The notes beneath the pieces were generated by a model, which saw nothing but the letters and a program-made list of their open reading frames with translations, had not been told where the DNA came from and did no database searches. Below, one piece after another: positions 37,054 to 45,547 of a DNA stretch of 64,000 nucleotides. Source of the DNA: Planktothrix rubescens CCAP 1459/22 (GTDB lineage: Bacteria; Cyanobacteriota; Cyanobacteriia; Cyanobacteriales; Microcoleaceae). Position numbers and translations under genes: made by a program. Where the stretch lies: NCBI GenBank assembly GCA_904830895.1, contig LR882958.1:1544001-1608000 (forward strand). Direction: 5' to 3'. How positions within the stretch are numbered: the stretch's first letter is position 1; each line of letters begins with the position of its first letter.

Positions 37054-38055
37054 TTACCGCCTTTGAAATAGACTACACAGTTCAATAATATGGGTTTGTA
37101 GGGTAGAGAGTTCTTCCCCTCCGCGTTTAAGATAGGCTTCTAGTTGCAGCAATAGGGGTAAACTCTGTTGAAATTGCTTGAGTGTGGAAGTTTGTACCTC
37201 TTTTTGCAAGAAAAATACTCGGTTGGGGTTGCCAATTTCGGCGGTTTTAGCAATTTCGACTTTATCCCTAACTCCGGTTTCCATCATTAATTTAATCCAC
37301 AACCAAGTCCGAAACTGACTAACTAAAGTTGCCACAATTTTCAGGGCGGGTTCATTATGTAGGAGCAGATCTGCTATCAACTCTAGGGCTTCGCTGGTTT
37401 GTCCGGCCTTAATACAACTGGCAAGTTTTAGGCTATTTTGAGTATTGGACTGAACTAATCGGGAAATGTCCTCCACACTCAAGGGTTGGTGAGTCTTTCC
37501 ACTAAAAAGTTGTAGTTTTTCCAATTCGTTATAAAGTTGTCGGATATCATTTCCGACTAACTCCGCCAGGAGGTCGATACCATTCGGGGTCAGTTTTACC
37601 CCGCGTTCGCTGGCCAGGGTTCTAACTTGCTGTTGTAACTTATCGGTTTCCCAAGGTTTGATTCGAGAAAATTCCCGTAATTCTCCTTTGGATTTCCGAA
37701 TCTGGTCTTCTAAGAATTTAGTAGATTTAAGCCGTTTATCAGGTTTGTTGGCACTGGTTAATAGTAAGGTGGTAGTATCGGGGATCGCGGGCAGGGTTCG
37801 TTCTAACTCCTGATAAACCTCCGTTGAACATTGCTGCATCAGGGGGGTATCGGCTAACCAAACAAAGCGTCCACCTAACCCAAACGGGGGAGTCATGGCT
37901 TGATTGAGTCCCATTACGATAGAATTTGCTTGATCGGACACAATTCTGTCAGAATTGAAACTATCCCAACTGGGATCAACGACGGCCGATCGCAATCGTT
38001 CCACCGCTTGCAATAAGGAAAAGTCATCGTCTCCCCAGTACAGGTAGATTGGCAT
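37054..38055 (-). CDS. holA: DNA polymerase III subunit delta
   Basis: A 333-residue clamp-loader delta subunit. The N-terminus 'IYLYWGDDDFSLLQAVERLR' and the middle 'LTPNGIDLLAELVGNDIRQLYNELEKL' (key: VGNDIRQLYNELEKL) are diagnostic. HolA opens the beta clamp during loading. Walker A is absent, as in all delta subunits. The end 'LERGGEELSTLQTHIIELC'-like C-terminal helix (here LKRGGEELSTLQTHI) is complete. It is divergent from the DUF1868 gene with a 34-bp spacer. Confidence 0.93.
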   Translation of the reverse strand: MPIYLYWGDDDFSLLQAVERLRSAVVDPSWDSFNSDRIVSDQANSIVMGLNQAMTPPFGLGGRFVWLADTPLMQQCSTEVYQELERTLPAIPDTTTLLLTSANKPDKRLKSTKFLEDQIRKSKGELREFSRIKPWETDKLQQQVRTLASERGVKLTPNGIDLLAELVGNDIRQLYNELEKLQLFSGKTHQPLSVEDISRLVQSNTQNSLKLASCIKAGQTSEALELIADLLLHNEPALKIVATLVSQFRTWLWIKLMMETGVRDKVEIAKTAEIGNPNRVFFLQKEVQTSTLKQFQQSLPLLLQLEAYLKRGGEELSTLQTHIIELCSLFQRR

Positions 38056-38089
38056 AATAACTTAATTTTTTCAAAAGAGGCGATTAAAA

Positions 38090-38875
38090 TTGGACGATAC
38101 TTATCAAGTTTATGTGAATCGGGTGGCGCGGTTAACGCTACCAGAATCCTATCATTCTCAGTTGGAGTATATTCAGGAGTCCCCAAAGTTTAAGCCTGAC
38201 TCCCAGGGTAAACGCCAAGCTGTGCCTTTTCCTGGTTATACCATTATTACTCCCCCGGCTGAGGAGGATTTGGATAATCAAGAGTTCTATAAAAATCTCC
38301 AAGATTGTCAACAGCAACTTGGTGAAAAGTTTGATCCTAATTTTTTAATTACTATCCCCCCAGATAGTTTACATTTTACCCTGGCTGATCTGGTTTGGGA
38401 TAGTGCCTATCGAGATGGTAGTCAAGATCCTAATTTTGAGCCGAATTTGCATCAAGCGATCGCTCAATCTTTTCAGGGGTTTGAATCAACTCCAATTTCT
38501 CCGGGTATTCGCTGGCAAATTTTTGGTTTTATGTTATTACCAAGGGCGATCACCGTTTGTTTGGTTCCCCGAGATCAGGAGTCCTATCAAAAAACCCTTG
38601 AATTCCGCCGAGCTATCTATCAAAATCAGGGTTTAATTCCATTAGGTGTCGATCAACAATATTATTTAACGGCACATATCACTTTAGGTTATTTCGGAAG
38701 TATTCCTGAAGATTTAGATCGGGCAAATTTTTGTAATATTCTATCTTCTTTTAATCAACAATGGTTAGATTCAACTCAAGAAATCTGGGTTAACCGAGCC
38801 GAACTCCGCAAATTTGATGACATGAATCGCTATTATCGAGAACCAGACTGGCCTGTTTTAGAGTTTAAATCCTAG
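38090..38875 (+). CDS. DUF1868 protein (2H/LigT-like phosphoesterase fold)
   Basis: A 261-residue protein with two H-x-T motifs, 'SLHFTLADL' (about residue 85) and 'TAHITLGYFG' (about 200). These are the paired catalytic motifs of the 2H phosphoesterase superfamily to which DUF1868 belongs. 2H enzymes cleave or form 2',3'-cyclic phosphates on RNA or nucleotides; the substrate is unknown. The start is a TTG at 38090 after AGAGG about 9 nt upstream, as no ATG lies close by. Confidence 0.8.
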   Translation: MDDTYQVYVNRVARLTLPESYHSQLEYIQESPKFKPDSQGKRQAVPFPGYTIITPPAEEDLDNQEFYKNLQDCQQQLGEKFDPNFLITIPPDSLHFTLADLVWDSAYRDGSQDPNFEPNLHQAIAQSFQGFESTPISPGIRWQIFGFMLLPRAITVCLVPRDQESYQKTLEFRRAIYQNQGLIPLGVDQQYYLTAHITLGYFGSIPEDLDRANFCNILSSFNQQWLDSTQEIWVNRAELRKFDDMNRYYREPDWPVLEFKS

Positions 38876-38979
38876 GGTTTAGTGATTGGTTGTTCGGGTG
38901 TTGATGGTTAGTCTCTAACGGTCAACACCTCTTAAGAAGAAACAGGAAAAGGGCAACAGGTAACAGGAAATCCTTATAG

Positions 38980-40272
38980 ATGATTCATGTTATTGGAATT
39001 GGGTTAGAAGGAGCATCGGGACTGAGTGAGTCTGTGCTTAATTTAGTTATAGGAGCGACGGTATTAGTCGGAAGCGATCGCCATTTAAGTTATTTTCCTG
39101 AACATTCAGCCACCCAGTTAACCTTGGGAGATTTAACAGAAACTATTGTCGCCATTCGTCAACAACTGATTAGATGGGAAGTTGAAAATAAACAATCTAG
39201 TAATAATTATATTGTAATTTTGGTATCAGGTGATCCGTTATTTTTTGGGTTAGGTCATTTATTAATAGCCGAATTTTCCCCGGAACAATTAACCTTTCAT
39301 CCCCATATTAGTTCGATTCAATTAGCCTTTAATCGAATTAAAATCCCTTGGAAAGATGCTAAAATTCTCCGTGCCCAGAGTCGCTCGATGGAAACTTTAA
39401 TTCAAGCCTTAAAACAGGGGGTAGAAAAAATAGCAATTTTAACGGATACTATTTATAATCCCCAAGCGATCGCCCAATTAATCGGTAGTTTGGATTTACC
39501 TAATGGTTATCAATTTTGGGTTTGTGAAAATTTAGGGGGAAAGGATGAACAGGTGCAACAATGGGATATAAAAATATTAAAAAATCAAGTTTTTTCACCC
39601 TTAAATATTGTTATTTTATTACGTCAATCTCGCTCATCCCTAGAACCCTTAGATTTATCTAAAATCCCGACTTTTGGCATTCCCGATCAACTATTTTTAA
39701 GTTATAGCGATCGCCCCGGATTAATAACAAAACGGGAAGTTAGGAGTTTAATCTTAGGAGAATTAGGATTACAACCTAAACAAACGATCTGGGATATTGG
39801 TGCCGGAATGGGTTCGGTTTCCATAGAAATTGCCCGACTTTTTCCTGATTCTACTATTTATGCGATCGAAAAAACAGCAGTTGGAACCAGCTTAATTGAA
39901 CAAAATCGCCAACGGTTTCAAGTGAATAATATGGTTTCAATTCATGGGGAAGCACCGGATATTTTACATCATTTACGTTCTCCTCATCGAATTTTTATGG
40001 GCGGATTTGGAAAAAATTTAAGCGAAATATTAGGGATTTGTAGTATTCGTTTAAGTCCGGGCGGTGTGATTGTTTTAGCTTTAGAAACCATTGAACACTT
40101 AAACACCGCTTTAAATTGGTTAGAACAACGAAAACGCATTGAGGGAAGTTGGAGTTATCGCATTCTCAATATCCAGTTATCTCATTCCGTTCCCATTAAT
40201 CATCTAACCCGTTTTTCTCCCTTCAACCCCGTCACTCTTTTAACAATTACTCACCATAGCTTATTTGCCTAG
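38980..40272 (+). CDS. cobL: Precorrin-6Y C5,15-methyltransferase (CbiE-CbiT fusion)
   Basis: A 430-residue two-domain enzyme of cobalamin synthesis. Residues 1-210 are a CbiE-type tetrapyrrole methylase ('VIGIGLEGASGLSE', 'VILVSGDPLFFGLG'), which methylates C5. Residues about 240-430 are a CbiT-type SAM-dependent enzyme ('LQPKQTIWDIGAGMGSVSIE') that methylates C15 and decarboxylates the ring acetate. No cobalamin riboswitch is recognised in the 104-bp leader. It stands alone among unrelated genes. Confidence 0.94.
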   Translation: MIHVIGIGLEGASGLSESVLNLVIGATVLVGSDRHLSYFPEHSATQLTLGDLTETIVAIRQQLIRWEVENKQSSNNYIVILVSGDPLFFGLGHLLIAEFSPEQLTFHPHISSIQLAFNRIKIPWKDAKILRAQSRSMETLIQALKQGVEKIAILTDTIYNPQAIAQLIGSLDLPNGYQFWVCENLGGKDEQVQQWDIKILKNQVFSPLNIVILLRQSRSSLEPLDLSKIPTFGIPDQLFLSYSDRPGLITKREVRSLILGELGLQPKQTIWDIGAGMGSVSIEIARLFPDSTIYAIEKTAVGTSLIEQNRQRFQVNNMVSIHGEAPDILHHLRSPHRIFMGGFGKNLSEILGICSIRLSPGGVIVLALETIEHLNTALNWLEQRKRIEGSWSYRILNIQLSHSVPINHLTRFSPFNPVTLLTITHHSLFA

Positions 40273-40366
40273 GAATTAGGAGGGCAGGGGGAGCAGGGGG
40301 AGCAGGGGGGAGGGAAGGGATAGGGGGAGCACCAAGCAGTGCGAGCGTCCTCGCTAGCTGAATATC

Positions 40367-40430
40367 ACCCAAAACCCAAAACCCAAAACCCATTCGTAAT
40401 TCATAATTCGTAATTCGTAATTCGTAATTC
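40367..40430. repeat. Heptamer tracts ACCCAAA and AATTCGT
   Basis: Three to four ACCCAAA units (40367-40390) followed by about five AATTCGT/AATTCAT units up to 40430, two bases before the stop codon of the convergent gene. The part before it (40273-40366) is G-rich (repeated GGGGGAGCA) with no gene. Confidence 0.8.
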
Positions 40431-40431
40431 C

Positions 40432-41655
40432 CTAATTCGGCTGGCGACTAAACAATTTAAAATAGGTAGAAACCCAGAATTGTTTAATCGGGAAAGCAAT
40501 AAAAGTTAAAGGATTAATCGTAATAATGATATTACGAACATCTCCTTGAGCTAGTTTAATCACTTGTTTCGCAACCCAGTTAGGAGACATTACCCCAATG
40601 GGGTTTAAGTTACTTTTGAATGGCCCTAAAATTAATTTCCGAATCACACAGGGTGCATCCAAACGACGGAGAGTAATTAAATCTCCTAAAGTCCGTTTAC
40701 TCATTTCGTAGAGGGGACTAAATGCTGGCCCGACTTCCGCTTCCGATGTGTTGACCCAAACTTCTTTTTTGGCAATATCAGCGTTAGTTTTAACGGTACT
40801 TAGGAATAATTCTAATAGACGCCAACCGGAAAACGTATTCACCTGATAGGATTGGCTAATCGCTTCTTCGGTTCTCATTCCGTTAACATTAATCCCATGA
40901 TTAATAATTAAAATATCTACTTTTTGGAATAACTCCCCTAATTGTTGTTCCTGTCCGACTTGCCAAGTTACGGTTTTGATGGGAATTGTTTCCCCCTCAA
41001 CCGTTAAACTCAAAGGTTGATCACCGGAAGTCAAAGCCAGAACTTTTGCTCCTTTAGCATGGAGATGAAATAAAAGAGCTTGTCCGAGAGTTCCCGATGC
41101 TCCAGTCACAGCAACGGTTTTTCCCTTCAATGAAAGCGCCGTTCCCATGATTTTATCTAATAAAGTCAAAGTGCCACAAAAATAGGAATTTTGATTATCA
41201 AAATGATGTCGCCAATGGTAGGTTCGATTTACCATCCAAGGGGCAGGAGGACGGTCAAATTCCCCTGGAGTATGGGTTAAATCCGTAAGTTTATCTATAT
41301 TGGGAATTCCCATTCCTCGACCAATAGCTGAGAATAGAAAACTGAGGGTATAAATACAACCGAGAAGGGCAAATCCCTGGTTTTCGGGGGTGTAAATATG
41401 GGCGATCGCCAGAAATATCAAACTAAAACTTAACATCACCCCCGCTTCGGGGACATCATTATACCAATGGGCTTGGCGATAAATTTCCTCACTCACGGGA
41501 GTTAAATCGGGACGGAATACCCGATGATGCCAATTGTGCAAACGAATTAAGGGCGGGAAAATATGAGCCGAGACATGGTAAAGATCCCTTACCATTTCTA
41601 CTCCGACGATAGAACCGACTCCCCAAGCTAAATTTCCGATCCAAACCATTATCAT
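40432..41655 (-). CDS. Fusion of a sterol-desaturase-like and a short-chain dehydrogenase domain
   Basis: A 407-residue protein. The N-terminal half is a fatty-acid-hydroxylase/sterol-desaturase-like membrane part with His-rich motifs 'LHNWHHRVF', 'QAHWYND' and 'YHWRHHFDN' (di-iron ligands). The C-terminal half is an SDR with 'VAVTGASGTLGQALLFHL' (TGxxGxxG) and catalytic 'YEMSKRTL' (YxxxK). This bifunctional layout is known in cyanobacteria; the substrate is not established. The longest frame uses a GTG at 41667; the ATG at 41655 is better placed after GGGG and is chosen. Confidence 0.8.
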   Translation of the reverse strand: MIMVWIGNLAWGVGSIVGVEMVRDLYHVSAHIFPPLIRLHNWHHRVFRPDLTPVSEEIYRQAHWYNDVPEAGVMLSFSLIFLAIAHIYTPENQGFALLGCIYTLSFLFSAIGRGMGIPNIDKLTDLTHTPGEFDRPPAPWMVNRTYHWRHHFDNQNSYFCGTLTLLDKIMGTALSLKGKTVAVTGASGTLGQALLFHLHAKGAKVLALTSGDQPLSLTVEGETIPIKTVTWQVGQEQQLGELFQKVDILIINHGINVNGMRTEEAISQSYQVNTFSGWRLLELFLSTVKTNADIAKKEVWVNTSEAEVGPAFSPLYEMSKRTLGDLITLRRLDAPCVIRKLILGPFKSNLNPIGVMSPNWVAKQVIKLAQGDVRNIIITINPLTFIAFPIKQFWVSTYFKLFSRQPN

Positions 41656-41918
41656 ATCTAACCCCACACACCTTTAATTCGCAAGTTTTCCGCCCACTGT
41701 AAGTAAGACTTGAGTTTAATTGTAGTCAAATTTGGCTCTAATTTTATGGGTAAACCAAAATCAGGGATTTCTGGGTAATTTTATCAAAAATGGGAGCCAG
41801 AAGACCCGCACCATAAGGAAAGTTATCATAGGATTTTAACCGTTGTGAATCTGTGTTAAAATCAGATTGTGAGTTAGGAATAATTATCTACGTTTGAAAC
41901 CATCCTAGGTATGATCGA

Positions 41919-42593
41919 ATGAGTCGAATTCTCATTGCTGAAGATGAACCTCGAATTGCCTCCTTTTTGGAAAAGGGACTGCGGGCTAATGGATTTATCA
42001 CAACCTTAGCTTGCAATGGACGAGAAGCAGTAGAAAAAGCCCTCGCCCATGAGTTTGACTTGTTAATTCTCGACTTAGGACTTCCCGATCAAGATGGGTT
42101 TCAAGTTTTAGAACAATTACGGGGTCAAGGAGAACAAATTCCGATTATTATTTTAACCGCCCGGGATGATATCACGGATAAAGTGGCGGGGTTAGAGGGG
42201 GGTGCAGATGATTATGTGACTAAACCCTTCCGATTTGCAGAACTTTTAGCTCGGGTTCGTGTCCGTTTGCGACATCATCCCCAATTGACGAATCATGAAG
42301 ATAAGGCTTTAACCGTTGGTCAAATTACACTGGATTTATATACCCGTCAAGCTTGTTTGGGAGAAACACCCATTACCCTATCGGCTAAGGAATTTCAACT
42401 GTTAGAAACGTTTTTGCGCCATCCGGGTCAAGTGTTGAGTCGGGAACAACTATTGGATCAGGTTTGGGGATATGACTATGATCCAGGCTCGAATATTGTT
42501 GATGTTTATGTGGGCTATCTGCGTAAAAAGTTGGGGGGTCAACGGATTGAAACGGTACGGGGAATGGGGTATCGTTATTGTTTGAATTCATAA
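41919..42593 (+). CDS. OmpR/PhoB-family response regulator
   Basis: A 224-residue regulator. The receiver is at residues 3-115 (acidic 'EDE' near 8, phospho-acceptor in 'LLILDLGLPD', 'VTKPF' Lys). A winged-helix effector domain is at about 130-222 ('LSAKEFQLLETFLRHPGQVLSREQLL', key residues; 'VRGMGYRY'). No histidine kinase gene lies next to it: upstream is a divergent desaturase gene, downstream a convergent proA. Its partner and targets are therefore unknown. Confidence 0.9.
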   Translation: MSRILIAEDEPRIASFLEKGLRANGFITTLACNGREAVEKALAHEFDLLILDLGLPDQDGFQVLEQLRGQGEQIPIIILTARDDITDKVAGLEGGADDYVTKPFRFAELLARVRVRLRHHPQLTNHEDKALTVGQITLDLYTRQACLGETPITLSAKEFQLLETFLRHPGQVLSREQLLDQVWGYDYDPGSNIVDVYVGYLRKKLGGQRIETVRGMGYRYCLNS

Positions 42594-42654
42594 CAAATGA
42601 TCCTTGGATAGTTTTCAGGATTAGCCAAGGATTAAAAACCCCTGGCTAATTTGA

Positions 42655-43959
42655 TTATAAATCTCGATGGGTAAACGGTTTCGCGTTACTTCCCGAATAG
42701 GTTTCTACAATATGTCCGTCCCCAACGACTTGATATTTATAAGTAACTAACCCTTCCAAACCAACGGGGCCACGGGGAGGCATTTGTTGGGTACTAATTC
42801 CTACTTCTGCACCGAAACCATAGCGAAATCCATCCGCAAATCGAGTTGAACAATTATGAAAAACTCCCGCCCCATCGACTTGATTTAAAAAGGTATTTGC
42901 TGTGGCTTGATCTTCTGTTATAATAGCATCGGTATGACCGGAACCATAAGTATTGATATGGGCGATCGCTTCTTCTAAATTACCGACTATTTTAATAGAT
43001 AAGATTAAATCACTATATTCCGTTGACCAATCTTCCGCCGTTGCGGGTTTAATATTAACAATTTTTAGGGTTTGATCATCCCCGCGCAATTCGACATTTT
43101 TAGCTTGTAAAGCCGTTACCGCTTCTAATAAAAACCCAGGGGCGATATCTTGATGAACTAATAGGGTTTCCACCGCATTACAAGCCGCCGGATATTGGGT
43201 TTTTGCATCAATTGTAATGGCGATCGCTTTTTTAATATCCGCCAATTTATCAATATAAATATGACAAATTCCTTCGGCGTGACCTAATACTGGAATCCGA
43301 GTATTATCCTGAACAAACTTCACAAAAGAATTAGACCCACGAGGGATAATTAAATCCACATAATCATCTAATTGTAATAACTCTAAAATTTCCTCACGGG
43401 TGGTTAAAAGTTGAACTGCATCGGGATCAATTGCCGTTTGGGATAATCCTTGACGAATGGCTTTAACCAAAACTTGACAAGAATTAATCGCCTCTTTTCC
43501 GCCTTTTAAAATTACCCCATTCCCCGATTTAATTGCTAAGGCAGAAATTTGAATCACCGCTTCCGGGCGAGCTTCAAAAATTACCCCTAAAACCCCTAAC
43601 GGACAGGTGATTCTTTTTAGGATTAAACCCTGATCTAATTCTCGATGAATTTGCACAACGCCCACCGGATCAGGCAATTTAGCAACATCTCTTAATCCGG
43701 CAATGGTACTCTTTAATTTAGAAGTATCAAACTTGAGACGATTATATAAAGGTTTAGCAATTCCTTCAGCCTCAGCGGCGCGACAGTCAGCTTCATTAGC
43801 CGCAATAATTTCCGACGCAGCCGCTTCTAAAGCCTGAGCAATGGCTTCAATAGCTTGATTTTTTTCTGCTGTTGATAATATCCCTAATTTCTGTGCTGCT
43901 ACACGAGTTTTTGCAGCAAGTTCCACTAAAGGAATAGAACGGGTTTCCGAGACTGTCAT
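42655..43959 (-). CDS. proA: Glutamate-5-semialdehyde dehydrogenase (gamma-glutamyl phosphate reductase)
   Basis: A 434-residue enzyme of proline synthesis that reduces gamma-glutamyl phosphate with NADPH. Family motifs are intact: '[19 protein letters not shown]', '[11 protein letters not shown]', the catalytic Cys in '[12 protein letters not shown]', and '[14 protein letters not shown]' near the C-terminus. Length is normal. proB is not adjacent. A GAGACG palindrome and heptamers lie upstream. Confidence 0.96.
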   Translation of the reverse strand: MTVSETRSIPLVELAAKTRVAAQKLGILSTAEKNQAIEAIAQALEAAASEIIAANEADCRAAEAEGIAKPLYNRLKFDTSKLKSTIAGLRDVAKLPDPVGVVQIHRELDQGLILKRITCPLGVLGVIFEARPEAVIQISALAIKSGNGVILKGGKEAINSCQVLVKAIRQGLSQTAIDPDAVQLLTTREEILELLQLDDYVDLIIPRGSNSFVKFVQDNTRIPVLGHAEGICHIYIDKLADIKKAIAITIDAKTQYPAACNAVETLLVHQDIAPGFLLEAVTALQAKNVELRGDDQTLKIVNIKPATAEDWSTEYSDLILSIKIVGNLEEAIAHINTYGSGHTDAIITEDQATANTFLNQVDGAGVFHNCSTRFADGFRYGFGAEVGISTQQMPPRGPVGLEGLVTYKYQVVGDGHIVETYSGSNAKPFTHRDL

Positions 43960-44020
43960 TGTTAAAATTTAACCCCAAATTAGTCAAAAATTACTATTTT
44001 TTTATCATACAGTCATCAGT

Positions 44021-44156
44021 GTAGAGACGTGCCAATAGCCTACGGCATCGCTGCGATCGGGCGCGTCTCTCTAGCAGTGATCAGTCTATTACCGATAACC
44101 CTGTTACTGAGCGAAGTCGAAGTATTACCAATTCGTAATTCGTAATTCGTAATTCT
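44021..44156. repeat. GAGACG palindrome and AATTCGT heptamers
   Basis: GTAGAGACGTGCC at 44021 and GCGCGTCTCTCTAG at 44061-44074 form the arms of an interrupted palindrome (middle contains two CGATCG-type words). At 44130-44156 are about four AATTCGT units. No gene is present between proA and sqdX. Confidence 0.65.
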
Positions 44157-44222
44157 TAACAGCGATCGCAAATTCTGAGATGATGGGGAAGCTCGGACTA
44201 TTGATATCAGTGTATAGCTTGT

Positions 44223-45356
44223 ATGCGGATTGCTCTTTTCACTGAAACTTTCTTACCCAAAATTGATGGGATCGTGACGCGGCTGTGTCATACGGTGGAA
44301 CAGTTACAACGGTTAGGAGATCAGGTTTTGGTGATTTCTCCCGCCGGGGGACTCACGGAATATAAAGGGGCTAGAATCTATGGAGTGGAAGGGTTTCCCC
44401 TACCCCTGTACCCAGAGTTAAAACTGGGTATTCCCCATCCTGGTATTGGCGTGGAATTAGAAAAATTTCGACCCGATCTGATTCACGTTGCCAACCCAGC
44501 AATTTTAGGGCTTGGGGGATTATATTACGCCAAAAAGTTAAATATTCCTTTGGTGGCGTCCTACCATACCCATCTTCCCCAATATTTGCACCATTATGGT
44601 CTAGGAATGTTGGAGGAGGTACTCTGGAGTATGTTAAGAGCGGCCCATAATCAGGCGCAATTGAATCTTTGTACCTCAACGGTGATGGTAAAAGAACTGC
44701 ACGCCCACGGAATTGAAAGGCTAGATTTATGGCAAAGGGGAGTAGATACAGAAATGTTTCAACCTTCTTTGGCTAGTGTGGAAATGCGCGATCGCCTTAG
44801 CCTGGGAAACCCGGACTGTAATCTATTACTATATGTTGGTCGTTTAGGTGCAGAAAAAGAAATTGAACGAATTAAACCAGTTTTAGAGAAAATTCCCAAT
44901 TCCCGTTTAGCCCTGGTGGGAGATGGCCCTAACCGTCAAGTCCTAGAAGCCCATTTTCGGGGAACTCCCACCCATTTCGTCGGTTACTTACGGGGAAAAG
45001 ACCTAGCAGCCGCCTACGCCTCGGCTGACGCCTTTATTTTCCCCTCCCGTACCGAAACCCTGGGATTAGTGCTATTAGAAGCCATGGCCGCGGGAACCCC
45101 CGTAGTCGCGGCCAGGTCTGGGGGGATTCCCGATATTGTTACCGATGGCGTTAATGGCTATTTGTTCGATCCGCGTCAGGAAGATGGGGCGATTACCGCG
45201 ACTCAACGGTTATTCGACAATTCTCAAGAACGGGAAATCCTACGGCAAAATGCCCGTAAAGAGGCAGAATCTTGGGGATGGGCCGCAGCTACCCAACAGC
45301 TACGACGCTACTATCAAGGGATTCTCAGCCGTTACTCCTTTCCCTCCGTTGCCTAG
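44223..45356 (+). CDS. sqdX: UDP-sulfoquinovose:diacylglycerol sulfoquinovosyltransferase
   Basis: A 377-residue GT4-family glycosyltransferase. The N-terminal 'MRIALFTETFLPKIDGIVTR' and the following 'HTHLPQYLHHYGLG' are typical of cyanobacterial SqdX, and the GT4 donor site 'FIFPSRTETLGLVLLEAMAAGTPV' (E-x7-E; key residues E...LLEAMA) is intact. It makes the thylakoid sulfolipid SQDG. sqdB is not adjacent. The gene stands alone with a start ATG at 44223. Confidence 0.9.
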   Translation: MRIALFTETFLPKIDGIVTRLCHTVEQLQRLGDQVLVISPAGGLTEYKGARIYGVEGFPLPLYPELKLGIPHPGIGVELEKFRPDLIHVANPAILGLGGLYYAKKLNIPLVASYHTHLPQYLHHYGLGMLEEVLWSMLRAAHNQAQLNLCTSTVMVKELHAHGIERLDLWQRGVDTEMFQPSLASVEMRDRLSLGNPDCNLLLYVGRLGAEKEIERIKPVLEKIPNSRLALVGDGPNRQVLEAHFRGTPTHFVGYLRGKDLAAAYASADAFIFPSRTETLGLVLLEAMAAGTPVVAARSGGIPDIVTDGVNGYLFDPRQEDGAITATQRLFDNSQEREILRQNARKEAESWGWAAATQQLRRYYQGILSRYSFPSVA

Positions 45357-45547
45357 TATTCAGTGGAAACTTCAAGCCCCAGGCAAGGATGTCAACCATG
45401 ACCATCCTTTGTCTGTTATCATCTACTCAATTACTCAATCTATTAATATCTTCTAGTTGGGAAGGTTTCTATTCGAGCAAACCCAGTTAACTTCCTCTAA
45501 TCAGAGTTTTTCAGTTCTCTATCCCTCACCCAAACTATCCCCTTCCC

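Noticed and set aside
38876-38979. Cobalamin riboswitch before cobL
   Set aside because: No B12-box-like sequence and too little space for the aptamer.
45357-45547. Small ORF starting at 45398 before the cyaB-like gene
   Set aside because: Only 18 codons, no ribosome-binding site and no recognisable pattern.
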